DNA of 45,412 nt from Streptomyces geranii (GTDB lineage Bacteria > Actinomycetota > Actinomycetes > Streptomycetales > Streptomycetaceae): assembly GCF_002954775.1 (NCBI RefSeq), contig NZ_PJME01000067.1, positions 1-45,412 of the forward strand, written 5' to 3'. Made by a program: the position numbers and the translations under genes. The notes under the pieces were generated by a model. That model had not been told where the DNA came from, ran no database searches, and worked only from the letters and a program-made list of their open reading frames with translations. Within the stretch, counting starts at the first letter, position 1. Every line of letters starts with the position of its first letter. Positions 1-8,161 of this stretch are shown here, piece by piece.

Positions 1-87
1 CCGCACCGGCCGTCCCATCCGAGGCGGAACCAGCAGCGGCTCGATCACTGCCCATGCCTGATCAGTCAGCTCATGACGACGCACCAC
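1..87 (-). CDS. IS5-family transposase, N-terminal fragment cut by window edge
   Basis: Read on the minus strand from a GTG at 85-87, the sequence gives 29 codons, VVRRHELTDQAWAVIEPLLV followed by PPRMGRPVR, open to the window edge. The 'RHELTDxxWxxIEPLLP' start is typical of IS5-family transposases of actinobacteria, which catalyse cut-and-paste movement of their own element. Only the N-terminal DNA-binding part is visible; the DDE catalytic domain lies outside. I cannot tell whether the gene is intact. A second GTG at 82-84 is an equally good start. Confidence 0.8.
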   Translation of the reverse strand, partial: MVRRHELTDQAWAVIEPLLVPPRMGRPVR

Positions 88-127
88 GAACAGACCAACG
101 CGCCAACCACTTTGCGGACACGACCTA
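1..127. mobile_element. One end of an IS5-type insertion sequence
   Basis: The transposase start lies about 40 bases from the likely element end. The 88-127 stretch is non-coding and would hold the terminal inverted repeat; its partner is outside the window. The exact boundary is inferred: a CTAG with TA at 126-127 fits the TA or CTAG targets known for some IS5 subgroups. The gntR stop codon begins at 138, so the element has landed just behind that gene without visibly truncating it. Confidence 0.5.
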
Positions 128-135
128 GGGGCTCG

Positions 136-837
136 CTAGGGCGCGAGGATGTCCAGTTCCTGAAGGGCGCCGACCGTGATCTCCCGGGTGAGGCGCTCCG
201 CGCGCTCGCCGTCGCCCTCGCGGACCGCCTCGGCGACCTGGACGTGCAGGGTGACGGCGGCCGGGTCCGGGTCGTCGAACATGACCTCGTGATGGGTGCG
301 GCCGGCCAGGACCTCCGCGACGACGTCACCGAGCCGGGCGAACATCTCGTTCCCGGAAGCTTCCAGGATCACCCGGTGGAAGGCCACGTCGTGGACGAGA
401 TAGCCCTCCAGCCGGTGCCCGCGCGAGTTCGCGACCATGCCGACGGCGCACTCGGTGAGCCGCGCGCACTGCTCGGCGGTGGCGAACTTGGCGGCGAGGC
501 CCGCGGCGACCGGTTCGATCGCGGAACGCAGCACGGTGAGCGAGCGCAGCTGGTGCGGGCGGTCGGCGCCCGCCAGCCGCCAGCGGATGACCTGGGGGTC
601 GTACACGTTCCACTCGGCCTTGGGCCGGACCGTGACGCCGACCCGGCGGCGGGACTCGACCAGGTGCATCGATTCGAGGACCCGGACCGCCTCCCGCATC
701 ACCGAGCGCGAGACGTCGAAACGCTGCGCCAGCTCGTCCGTGCGCAGAACGCTGCCCGGCGGGTACTCGCCCGCGGTGATCGCGGGCCCGAGGGTGTCCA
801 GTACATGGCCGTGCAGCCCTCGACCCGGTGTGCTCAT
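136..837 (-). CDS. gntR: GntR/FadR-family regulator of the gluconate operon
   Basis: This 233-residue protein has an N-terminal winged helix (about residues 8-75, with 'AQRFDVSRSVMREAVRVLES') and a C-terminal all-helical FCD ligand domain. The FCD domain carries the expected metal-ligand positions (D and H in 'HDVAFHRVILEASGN', later histidines near 'RTHHEV'). It is divergent from gntK with about 95 bases between them, and a palindrome of FadR type lies in that gap. Family knowledge and context point to a repressor released by gluconate or 6-phosphogluconate. The effector is inferred. Confidence 0.88.
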   Translation of the reverse strand: MSTPGRGLHGHVLDTLGPAITAGEYPPGSVLRTDELAQRFDVSRSVMREAVRVLESMHLVESRRRVGVTVRPKAEWNVYDPQVIRWRLAGADRPHQLRSLTVLRSAIEPVAAGLAAKFATAEQCARLTECAVGMVANSRGHRLEGYLVHDVAFHRVILEASGNEMFARLGDVVAEVLAGRTHHEVMFDDPDPAAVTLHVQVAEAVREGDGERAERLTREITVGALQELDILAP

Positions 838-871
838 GCACTCAGAGTACGGGGCGCGTCACACCTTCAAA

Positions 872-882
872 AAGTCAGACTT
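872..882. promoter_or_regulatory. Putative GntR operator between gntR and gntK
   Basis: AAGTCAGACTT is a perfect odd-centred palindrome of the GTC-N-GAC type bound by FadR-subfamily GntR proteins. A second, looser GTC-CT-GAC copy follows at about 889-896. Both sit in the short AT-richer gap between the divergent gntR and gntK starts, so one bound dimer could control both directions. The assignment is by motif and position only. Confidence 0.65.
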
Positions 883-933
883 ATTTGGTCCTGACTCTTG
901 AATTTGTCTTACCTAATGCGTTTCATTGCGTTC

Positions 934-1455
934 ATGCAGCAGACGCGAACCCCCCACGTCGTCGTGGTCATGGGCGTCGCGGGCACCGGGAAGACCACGA
1001 TCGGTCCCCTGCTCGCCGCCCGGCTCGGCGTTCCGTACGCCGAGGGCGACGACTTCCATCCCGCGGCCAACATCCACAAGATGACGGCCGGGACCCCGCT
1101 CACCGACGAGGACCGGTGGCCTTGGCTTGACGCCATCGGCGAGTGGGCGCACGGGCGGGCCGGGCTCGGCGGGGTGGTGAGCAGTTCGGCGCTGAAGCGG
1201 TCGTACCGTGACCGGCTGCGGGCCGCCGCGCCCGGCGTGGTCTTCGTGCACCTCACCGGCGACCGGGCGCTGATCGAGGACCGCATGGCGCACCGCCAGG
1301 GCCACTTCATGCCGACGGCGCTGCTCGACTCGCAGTTCGCCACACTCCAGCCGCTCGAAGCGGACGAGGCGGGCGTCGCGGTGAACGTCTCCGGCAGCCC
1401 CGCGGAGATCACCGCGCGGGCGGTGGACGCGCTGTCCTCGCTGCAGAACGCCTGA
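934..1455 (+). CDS. gntK: Gluconokinase
   Basis: It phosphorylates D-gluconate to 6-phosphogluconate with ATP, feeding the pentose phosphate pathway. The Walker A loop is GVAGTGKTT near the N-terminus, followed by 'EGDDFHPAANIHKM', the gluconate-binding segment conserved in GntK, and 'MAHRQGHFMP' in the lid region. With the ATG at 934 the protein is 173 residues, usual for the family. Upstream in-frame starts exist at 916 (ATG) and 898 (TTG), and none has a strong ribosome-binding site, so the start is uncertain. First gene of the gntK-gntP-idnO-idnD operon. Confidence 0.92.
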   Translation: MQQTRTPHVVVVMGVAGTGKTTIGPLLAARLGVPYAEGDDFHPAANIHKMTAGTPLTDEDRWPWLDAIGEWAHGRAGLGGVVSSSALKRSYRDRLRAAAPGVVFVHLTGDRALIEDRMAHRQGHFMPTALLDSQFATLQPLEADEAGVAVNVSGSPAEITARAVDALSSLQNA

Positions 1456-1526
1456 CTTCCTGAACGCCCGACTTCTTCCTGACCTCCTGAACTCCTGAAG
1501 CACTCCAAGACAACAAGGGAATCCCC

Positions 1527-2924
1527 GTGACCAGACTCAGCGTCGAGATGCTGGCGGCGGACAGCGTCGAGCCGATCACCTCGGCCGGCCATGCCCAGCT
1601 GGGTGTCGCCGTACTGGCGGGCATCGCGCTCATCGTCCTGCTGATCACCAAGTTCAAGCTGCACGCCTTCCTCGCCCTGACCATCGGCTCGCTCGCGCTG
1701 GGCGCCTTCGCGGGCGCCCCGCTCGACAAGGCCATCGCCAGCTTCACCGCCGGGCTCGGCTCGACGGTGGCCGGTGTGGGCGTCCTGATCGCCCTCGGCG
1801 CGATCCTCGGCAAGCTGCTCGCCGACTCCGGCGGCGCCGACCAGATCGTCGACACGATCCTGGCGAAGGCGTCGGGCCGGACCATGCCGTGGGCGATGGT
1901 CCTGATCGCCTCGGTGATCGGCCTGCCCCTGTTCTTCGAGGTCGGCGTCGTCCTGCTTATCCCGGTCGTCCTGATGGTCGCCAAGCGCGGCAACTACTCC
2001 CTGATGCGCATCGGCATCCCCGCGCTCGCGGGCCTGTCCGTGATGCACGGCCTGGTCCCGCCGCACCCCGGCCCCCTGATCGCGATCGACGCTGTCGGCG
2101 CCAACCTCGGCGTGACCCTGGCGCTCGGCGTGCTCGTCGCCATCCCGACGGTGATCATCGCGGGCCCGCTGTTCTCGCGGTACGCGGCCCGCTGGGTGGA
2201 CGTCCCGGCGCCCGACCGCATGATCCCGCAGCGCCCCTCCGAGGACCTGGAGAAGCGCCCAGGCTTCGGCGCGACCCTCGCCACGATCCTCCTCCCCGTC
2301 GTCCTGATGCTGTCCAAGGCGCTGGTCGACATCGTCGTCGACGACCCGACGCACCTGGTGCAGCGCGTCTTCGACGTGGTCGGCTCGCCGCTGATCGCCC
2401 TGCTGGCCGCCGTCCTCGTGGGCATCTTCACGCTGGGCCGCCCGGCCGAGTTCACCAAGGAGCGGATCTCCCGGATCGTCGAGACGGGCCTCGCGCCCAT
2501 CGCGGGCATCCTGCTGATCGTCGGCGCGGGCGGCGGCTTCAAGCAGACGCTGATCGACTCCGGGGTCGGCAAGATGGTCCTGGAGATCTCCGAGGACTGG
2601 TCGATCCCGGCCCTGCTGCTGGCCTGGCTGATCGCGGTCGCGATCCGCCTGGCGACGGGCTCGGCGACGGTCGCCACGGTCTCCGCGGCGGGCCTGGTGG
2701 CCCCGCTGGCCGCCGACATGTCGACGGCCCACGCGGCCCTCCTCGTCCTGGCCATCGGCGCGGGCTCACTCTTCTTCAGCCATGTCAACGACGCCGGATT
2801 CTGGCTGGTCAAGGAGTACTTCGGGCTGAGCGTCGGCCAGACCCTCAAGACCTGGTCGGTCATGGAGACGATCATCTCCGTCGTCGCGGGGGCGCTGGTC
2901 CTGCTGCTGTCACTGGTGATCTAG
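1527..2924 (+). CDS. gntP: Gluconate:H+ symporter, GntP family
   Basis: This 465-residue inner-membrane permease has about 12 hydrophobic segments and GntP-family landmarks 'GLPLFFEVGVVLLIPVV' and 'MHGLVPPHPGP'. It would import gluconate, and possibly idonate, by proton symport. The GTG start is preceded by AGGGA at 1516-1520 with suitable spacing. It lies 71 bases after gntK in the same direction; that gap holds short CTTCCTGA/CTCCTGAA direct repeats. Its position inside the gnt-idn cluster supports the substrate call. Confidence 0.93.
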   Translation: MTRLSVEMLAADSVEPITSAGHAQLGVAVLAGIALIVLLITKFKLHAFLALTIGSLALGAFAGAPLDKAIASFTAGLGSTVAGVGVLIALGAILGKLLADSGGADQIVDTILAKASGRTMPWAMVLIASVIGLPLFFEVGVVLLIPVVLMVAKRGNYSLMRIGIPALAGLSVMHGLVPPHPGPLIAIDAVGANLGVTLALGVLVAIPTVIIAGPLFSRYAARWVDVPAPDRMIPQRPSEDLEKRPGFGATLATILLPVVLMLSKALVDIVVDDPTHLVQRVFDVVGSPLIALLAAVLVGIFTLGRPAEFTKERISRIVETGLAPIAGILLIVGAGGGFKQTLIDSGVGKMVLEISEDWSIPALLLAWLIAVAIRLATGSATVATVSAAGLVAPLAADMSTAHAALLVLAIGAGSLFFSHVNDAGFWLVKEYFGLSVGQTLKTWSVMETIISVVAGALVLLLSLVI

Positions 2925-2966
2925 AGCAACGAGACGATCTGTACGAGACGATCCAGGAGTACGGGA

Positions 2967-3725
<759 letters not shown>

Positions 3726-3785
3726 CACCTCTGGCTCCTCTGGCTCCTCTGACTTCGGCGTTCTGTGAATAGGGAGGGTTTCCTC

Positions 3786-4814
3786 ATGCTCGGTTGCGTG
3801 ATCCACGGTGAGGGCGACCTGCGGGTCGACGAGTTGCCGGTGCCGTCTCCCGGCCCCGGTCAGGCTCTGGTCGCCGTCCGGTACGGCGGGGTCTGCGGCT
3901 CCGACCTGCACTACTGGCGGCACGGCGGGGTGGGCGACTTCCGCCTCAAGGAACCGATGGTGCTGGGCCACGAGGTCGTGGGCACGGTCGTCTCCTACGG
4001 TGACGGTGCGTCAGGTCCCGTTGTCGGTACGGAGGTTGCCGTGCACCCCGCCACCCCGTGCGGGGCGTGTCCGGAGTGCGTGTCCGGTCGGCGCAACATC
4101 TGCCGGGACACGCGTTACCTCGGCAGCGCCGCCCGCACGCCCCACGTCCAGGGTGGCTTCGCGGCACAACTGGTCGTCCCTGCCGACCAGTTGAGGGCCG
4201 TCCCGGCGGGGCTGCCGCTACGCCGGGCGGCCCTCGCCGAGCCCCTCTCGGTCGCCATCCACGCCGTCCGCCGGGCCGGGGACGTGACCGGCAAGCACGT
4301 ACTGGTCACCGGGGCCGGGCCGATCGGATGCCTGGTCGTCGCGGCGGCGAAGGCGGCGGGGGCGGCGCGGGTGACGGTCACGGATCTGCTGCCGCAGGCG
4401 CTCCGGTACGCGGTTGTCGCCGGGGCGGACACGGTCGTACGGGCGGATGATCCCGGGGACGCGGGGTGGCCGACGGAGGTTGATGTGGCCGTCGAGGCGT
4501 CGGGGGTGGCCGCGGGGCTGGATACGTGCCTGCGGTTGGTGCGGCGGGGTGGGGTGGTTGTGCAGTTGGGGCTGCTGCCGCCCGGGCCCAGTCCGTTCGC
4601 GGGGAATCTGGTGGTCACTCGGGAGATCGAGTTGCGGGGGGCGTTTCGGTTCGACGCGGAGTTCGATGAGGCGTTGGGGTTGTTGGCGGGGGCGCCGGGG
4701 CTTGACGGGTTGGTGAGTGCGGTGGTTCCTCTCGGGGAGGCGGAGTCGGGGTTCGCGTTGGCGGCGGATCGAGGGAGGTCTTGCAAGGTGCTGCTGGATT
4801 TCGGGGCTGAGTAG
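3786..4814 (+). CDS. idnD: L-idonate 5-dehydrogenase (zinc MDR family)
   Basis: A zinc-dependent medium-chain dehydrogenase of 342 residues that oxidises L-idonate to 5-ketogluconate, the substrate of the preceding IdnO. Visible motifs are catalytic-zinc ligands in 'GGVCGSDLHYW' and 'GHEVVG', the four-cysteine structural-zinc loop 'CGACPECVSGRRNIC', and the Rossmann glycines 'GAGPIG'. An in-frame GTG at 3765 would extend the protein by seven residues, but the ribosome-binding site AGGGAGGG (3771-3778) lies inside that extension and serves the ATG at 3786. The gap before it has short CTCTGGCTCC repeats. Last gene of the operon. Confidence 0.87.
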   Translation: MLGCVIHGEGDLRVDELPVPSPGPGQALVAVRYGGVCGSDLHYWRHGGVGDFRLKEPMVLGHEVVGTVVSYGDGASGPVVGTEVAVHPATPCGACPECVSGRRNICRDTRYLGSAARTPHVQGGFAAQLVVPADQLRAVPAGLPLRRAALAEPLSVAIHAVRRAGDVTGKHVLVTGAGPIGCLVVAAAKAAGAARVTVTDLLPQALRYAVVAGADTVVRADDPGDAGWPTEVDVAVEASGVAAGLDTCLRLVRRGGVVVQLGLLPPGPSPFAGNLVVTREIELRGAFRFDAEFDEALGLLAGAPGLDGLVSAVVPLGEAESGFALAADRGRSCKVLLDFGAE

Positions 4815-4840
4815 GCGGTTCGTTCGCCGCGGGTGCGTCG

Positions 4841-4920
4841 TGGTCGGTCGCGCAGTTCCCCGCGCCCCTGAGTCTGTGGGTGCGTATGGCGTTCGTCGCG
4901 CGGTTCCCCGCCCCCCCCTG
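4841..4920. repeat. Two copies of the GGGGCGCGGGGAACTGCGCG intergenic repeat
   Basis: Read on the minus strand, 4841-4870 contains CAGGGGCGCGGGGAACTGCG followed by CGACC, and a diverged copy lies at 4895-4920. The same core recurs at 18859, 25574 and 42738 in this window, always between genes. Here it separates the end of the gnt-idn operon from the convergent cytochrome gene, so a termination or mRNA-end role is plausible but not shown. Confidence 0.75.
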
Positions 4921-4958
4921 AGTGGGGCTGCGCGGCCGACGCACAACCCGTACCCGGT

Positions 4959-5591
4959 TCAGGGGCGCCACAGCGGATGCTCCCGTTCCGCCCACCTCCT
5001 GCTCACCGAACCCGTCCGCAGGCCCCTGCGGGCCTCCGGGTCGCCCAGGGCCATGCCGATGTGGCCCGCCAGGACGATGCCGATCGTGAGGGCCAGCCAG
5101 TCGTGGACGAACGTCGCGCTCGTGCGCCACATCAGGGGCGTCAGGTGGGTGAACCACATCAGTAGGCCCGTGCCCAGCATGACCAGGGTCGCGCCCGCGA
5201 TCCAGGACGCGTAGATCTTCTGGCCCGCGTTGAACTTGGCCGCCGGGCGCGACGCGCGGCGCTTGTCCCGGCGCAGGGCCGCGCGCAGCCAGGTTCTGTC
5301 GTGGGGGCCGAAGCGGTTCAGGGCGCCCAGGTCCGCGCGGAAGCCCCTGGAGAACAGGCCGAACAGGACGGGGAACGGCAGCGCCAGGCCCGCCCACTCG
5401 TGGACCCGGACCACCAGTTCGCGGCGGCCCACCAGTTCGGCGAACTGGGGGATGTACAGGCACGCCGCCGTCGCCACGCACACGCCCATCAGTGCGGCCG
5501 TCGCGCGGTGCACCCATTTCTGGGAGCGGCCGAAGCGGCGTACCTCCGAGGTGGGCGTCGTGGGCGCCGGGGTGTCAGCTCGTAGGCTCAT
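4959..5591 (-). CDS. Cytochrome b-type membrane subunit, partner of the molybdoenzyme
   Basis: A 210-residue membrane protein with four predicted helices. Histidines placed for haem ligation are in 'KWVHRATA', 'RVHEWAGLALP', 'FVHDWLALT' and 'LAGHIGM'. This is the layout of cytochrome b561/FdhI-like subunits that pass electrons between the quinone pool and a redox partner. Its start overlaps the end of the upstream molybdopterin oxidoreductase by 17 bases, so the two are translationally coupled and probably form one complex. The direction of electron flow is not readable from sequence. Confidence 0.8.
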   Translation of the reverse strand: MSLRADTPAPTTPTSEVRRFGRSQKWVHRATAALMGVCVATAACLYIPQFAELVGRRELVVRVHEWAGLALPFPVLFGLFSRGFRADLGALNRFGPHDRTWLRAALRRDKRRASRPAAKFNAGQKIYASWIAGATLVMLGTGLLMWFTHLTPLMWRTSATFVHDWLALTIGIVLAGHIGMALGDPEARRGLRTGSVSRRWAEREHPLWRP

Positions 5592-6378
5592 CGTCGCGTC
5601 CGTTCGATTTGCCGACCCAGGCGTCGATGTCGTAGCCGCGTTCCTCCCAGTAGCCCGGCCGCACGTTCTCGGTGACCGTGATGCCGGAGAGCCACTTGGC
5701 GGACTTGTAGAAGTACATGGGGGCGACGTAGAGGCGGACCGGGCCGCCGTGGCTGTGGCCCAGGTTCTTGTCCTGCATGCGCAGCGCGACCAGGACGTCG
5801 GCGCGGCGGGCCTGGTCGAGGGTGAGGCTCTCGGAGTAGGCGCCGTCGAAGCAGGTGAAGCGCACGGCGCCGGCGGAGGAGCGTACGCCCGCCGCGTCCA
5901 GGAGGCTGGACAGCCGTACCCCTTCGAAGGGGGTGCCCGGCACCCGCCAGCCCGTGACGCACTGCACGTCCTTGACCATCCTGGTCTGGGGCATCGCCCG
6001 CAGGTCGGCCAGGGTGTAGGTGGCCGGTCTGTCGACCAGGCCGTCGATCTTGAGGCGGTAGGTCTCCGCGTTCTTGCGGGGGACGGACGACGTCACCGAG
6101 TAGTAGCGGAAGCCGCCGCCGTTCGGGAGGAGGCCGGTCAGGCCGGTGGGGTCGTTCTGCGACGCGCCCGCGAGGAAGGACTCCATCCCGCGCTGGAGGG
6201 TCGGCGCCGCCACCACGCCGAGGGCGCCCAGACCGAGGGTGCCGAGCAGGACCCGGCGGCCGATGGGTGCGCCTCGCTCCTGATCCTCCTGGCCGGGCTG
6301 GTCCACCCGCGACGCGGGCTCGGCGGGTTCCGTCGGCTCTTCGGGGTGTGCGGGTCGTTCCGGTCGTTCGGGGTTCAC
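5575..6378 (-). CDS. Molybdopterin-dependent oxidoreductase, sulfite-oxidase fold (YedY/MsrP-like)
   Basis: The 267-residue protein starts with a proline/glutamate-rich tail, then 'GRRVLLGTLGLGALGVVAAP', a twin-arginine-like signal or anchor, and then the sulfite-oxidase molybdopterin fold. The molybdenum-ligand cysteine is in 'KDVQCVTGW', with conserved 'HSHGGPVRL' and 'GYWEERGYD'. Known relatives reduce oxidised methionine or oxidise sulfite; the substrate here is unknown. The GTG start at 6376-6378 has only a weak ribosome-binding site and lies nine bases after a strong hairpin (6388-6431). The following cytochrome b overlaps it. Confidence 0.85.
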   Translation of the reverse strand: MNPERPERPAHPEEPTEPAEPASRVDQPGQEDQERGAPIGRRVLLGTLGLGALGVVAAPTLQRGMESFLAGASQNDPTGLTGLLPNGGGFRYYSVTSSVPRKNAETYRLKIDGLVDRPATYTLADLRAMPQTRMVKDVQCVTGWRVPGTPFEGVRLSSLLDAAGVRSSAGAVRFTCFDGAYSESLTLDQARRADVLVALRMQDKNLGHSHGGPVRLYVAPMYFYKSAKWLSGITVTENVRPGYWEERGYDIDAWVGKSNGRDDEPTS

Positions 6379-6387
6379 CTACTCATT

Positions 6388-6431
6388 CGAACACCCGCGA
6401 CCCCTGTCGAGCCAGGAATCGCGGGTGTTCG
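6388..6431 (-). terminator. 13-bp perfect hairpin between the APC permease and the molybdoenzyme
   Basis: The arms 6388-6400 and 6419-6431 are exact reverse complements over 13 bases with an 18-base loop. The hairpin lies downstream of the permease stop and only nine bases before the molybdoenzyme start, on the same strand. It can serve as the permease terminator. If a promoter lies in the gap (a TTGTGA at about 6466-6471 on the minus strand is a candidate -35), it would also form the 5' leader of the redox operon. Confidence 0.7.
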
Positions 6432-6483
6432 TCAGGCTTGGGTACCGCTTCTCACCTTCTTCTCACAAGGCGGACGCCGCCTC

Positions 6484-8043
6484 TCACGAGGTGGACTCGG
6501 CCTCCTCCGCCGCCTTGTCCAGCTGGAACGCCTCGTTGCCGAGCCCGATCCGGGCGTGCGCCTCGGGCTTGCGGGACTTCAGGATCAGGCCCTGGAGCAG
6601 GCCGAGGACGATGGCCGCGCCGATGATGCCGGGCAGCAGCCAGTTGAGGTAGGAGTCGGGGCCGGTGCCGACCAGGATGTCGAAGTCCTTGACCGTGTAG
6701 AAGGCGATGACGAGCAGGGCGATGCCCGCCAGCGCGGAGGTCACCAGCCGTCCCGCCTGGGCGCCCGCGGCGCCGCGCCGGACGAAGAAGACGATGACGG
6801 AGAGGGAGGCCGTCGCCATCAGCAGGATCACGCCGAGGGCGCCGATGTTGCCGAGCCAGGTGAACAGCTTCAGGACGGGCGTGGTCGGGTCGCCGACCGG
6901 ACCGTTGTCGGAGACCGCGAAGGCGCCCACGACCAGCACGGATATCACGGTCTGCAGCAGCGAGCCGGTGCCGGGGGCGCCGCTCGCGCCGGTGGTGCGG
7001 CCGAAGGTGGCGGGCAGCAGGCCCTCGCGGCCCATGGCGAAGGCGTAGCGGGCGACGACGTTGTGGAAGCTGAGGAGCGCCGCGAACATACCGGTCACGA
7101 ACAGGACGTGCAGGACGTCCGTGAAGGTGGCGCCGAGCCGGGACTCGGTGAGCGAGAACAGCAGCCCCGCGCTCTCCTTCTGCGCGGTGCCGATGATCGC
7201 GGACGGGCCGGCGGCGACGGTGAACGCCCAGGAGCTGATCGCGAAGAAGACGGCGACGAAGCTGACGGCGAGGAACATCACGCGCGGGACGAGGACGTGC
7301 GGGCGGCTCGTCTCCTCGGCGTACACGGGGGCCTGTTCGAAGCCGGTGAAGGCGGCGATGCAGAAGCAGAGGGCGGTGCCGACGCCCGCGCCGGTGAGGG
7401 TGTCCGGGTTGAAGGCGTGCAGCGACAGGCCCTCCTTCGCCGGGTCGGCGATGGAGGCGATGTCGAAGACGACGACGAGGACGACCTCGATGACGAGCAG
7501 TACGCCGAGGACCTTCGCGTTGACGTCGATCTTCAGCCAGCCGAGCCCGCCGACGGCCAGCGCGGCCAGCAACGCCGGTATCCACCAGGCTATTTCGGTG
7601 TCCAGGTAGGTGGCGAAGAGGTTGGACACCTCGAAGCCGAAGATGCCGTAGATGCCGATCTGCAGGGCGCTGTAGGCGACCAGCGCGAGCAGTGCGGCGC
7701 CCGCTCCGGTGGTGCCGCCGAGGCCGCGCGAGATGTACGCGTAGAAGGCGCCCGCGTTGTGGACGTGGCGGCTCATCTCGGCGTACCCGACGCTGAAGAG
7801 GACGAGCACGACGCCGAGGATGACGAAGAGGAGGGGCTGGCCGACGATGCCCATCACCGCGAATGTGGTGGGCATGACACCAGCGACCACCATGAGGGGG
7901 GCGGTCGCGGCGAGCACCGAGAGCAGCAGCCCTCCGGTGCCGAGGCGGTCGGCGCGCAGCGCGCGGTCCTGCCCCTTGAACGTACTGATGCCGCCACTGG
8001 TGTCGGCCGTGGGTCTGCTCGTGCTCGAACTGCCCGTCGTCAT
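6484..8043 (-). CDS. APC-superfamily amino acid/amine permease
   Basis: A 519-residue permease with about 12 transmembrane segments. The start has the APC signature 'LSVLAATAPLMVVAGVMPTTF', and 'FTGFEQAPVYAEET' is the conserved segment around helix 6. It would import an amino acid or polyamine by proton symport; the substrate is unassigned. The ATG at 8041-8043 is preceded by GAAAGGAC. The track-length open frame upstream is spurious. The 118-base gap upstream has TTGCGGAA and GGTAACGCG direct repeats and no gene. It follows a helical hypothetical gene on the same strand. Confidence 0.88.
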   Translation of the reverse strand: MTTGSSSTSRPTADTSGGISTFKGQDRALRADRLGTGGLLLSVLAATAPLMVVAGVMPTTFAVMGIVGQPLLFVILGVVLVLFSVGYAEMSRHVHNAGAFYAYISRGLGGTTGAGAALLALVAYSALQIGIYGIFGFEVSNLFATYLDTEIAWWIPALLAALAVGGLGWLKIDVNAKVLGVLLVIEVVLVVVFDIASIADPAKEGLSLHAFNPDTLTGAGVGTALCFCIAAFTGFEQAPVYAEETSRPHVLVPRVMFLAVSFVAVFFAISSWAFTVAAGPSAIIGTAQKESAGLLFSLTESRLGATFTDVLHVLFVTGMFAALLSFHNVVARYAFAMGREGLLPATFGRTTGASGAPGTGSLLQTVISVLVVGAFAVSDNGPVGDPTTPVLKLFTWLGNIGALGVILLMATASLSVIVFFVRRGAAGAQAGRLVTSALAGIALLVIAFYTVKDFDILVGTGPDSYLNWLLPGIIGAAIVLGLLQGLILKSRKPEAHARIGLGNEAFQLDKAAEEAESTS

Positions 8044-8161
8044 CGCGGGGTTGTCCTTTCGGGCGTACGGAGTTGCTGTTGCGGAACTGCCGTTGCGGAA
8101 TTGCTGTCCTGTAATGCGCTTTGTGCTGGTAACGCGGGTAATGCCGGTAACGCGTTGGGTG

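Noticed and set aside
909..2732. Long minus-strand open frame opposite gntK/gntP
   Set aside because: Composition is Arg/Gly/Asp-rich with no domain, and it is exactly antisense to two well-supported genes. It is a shadow of high GC content.
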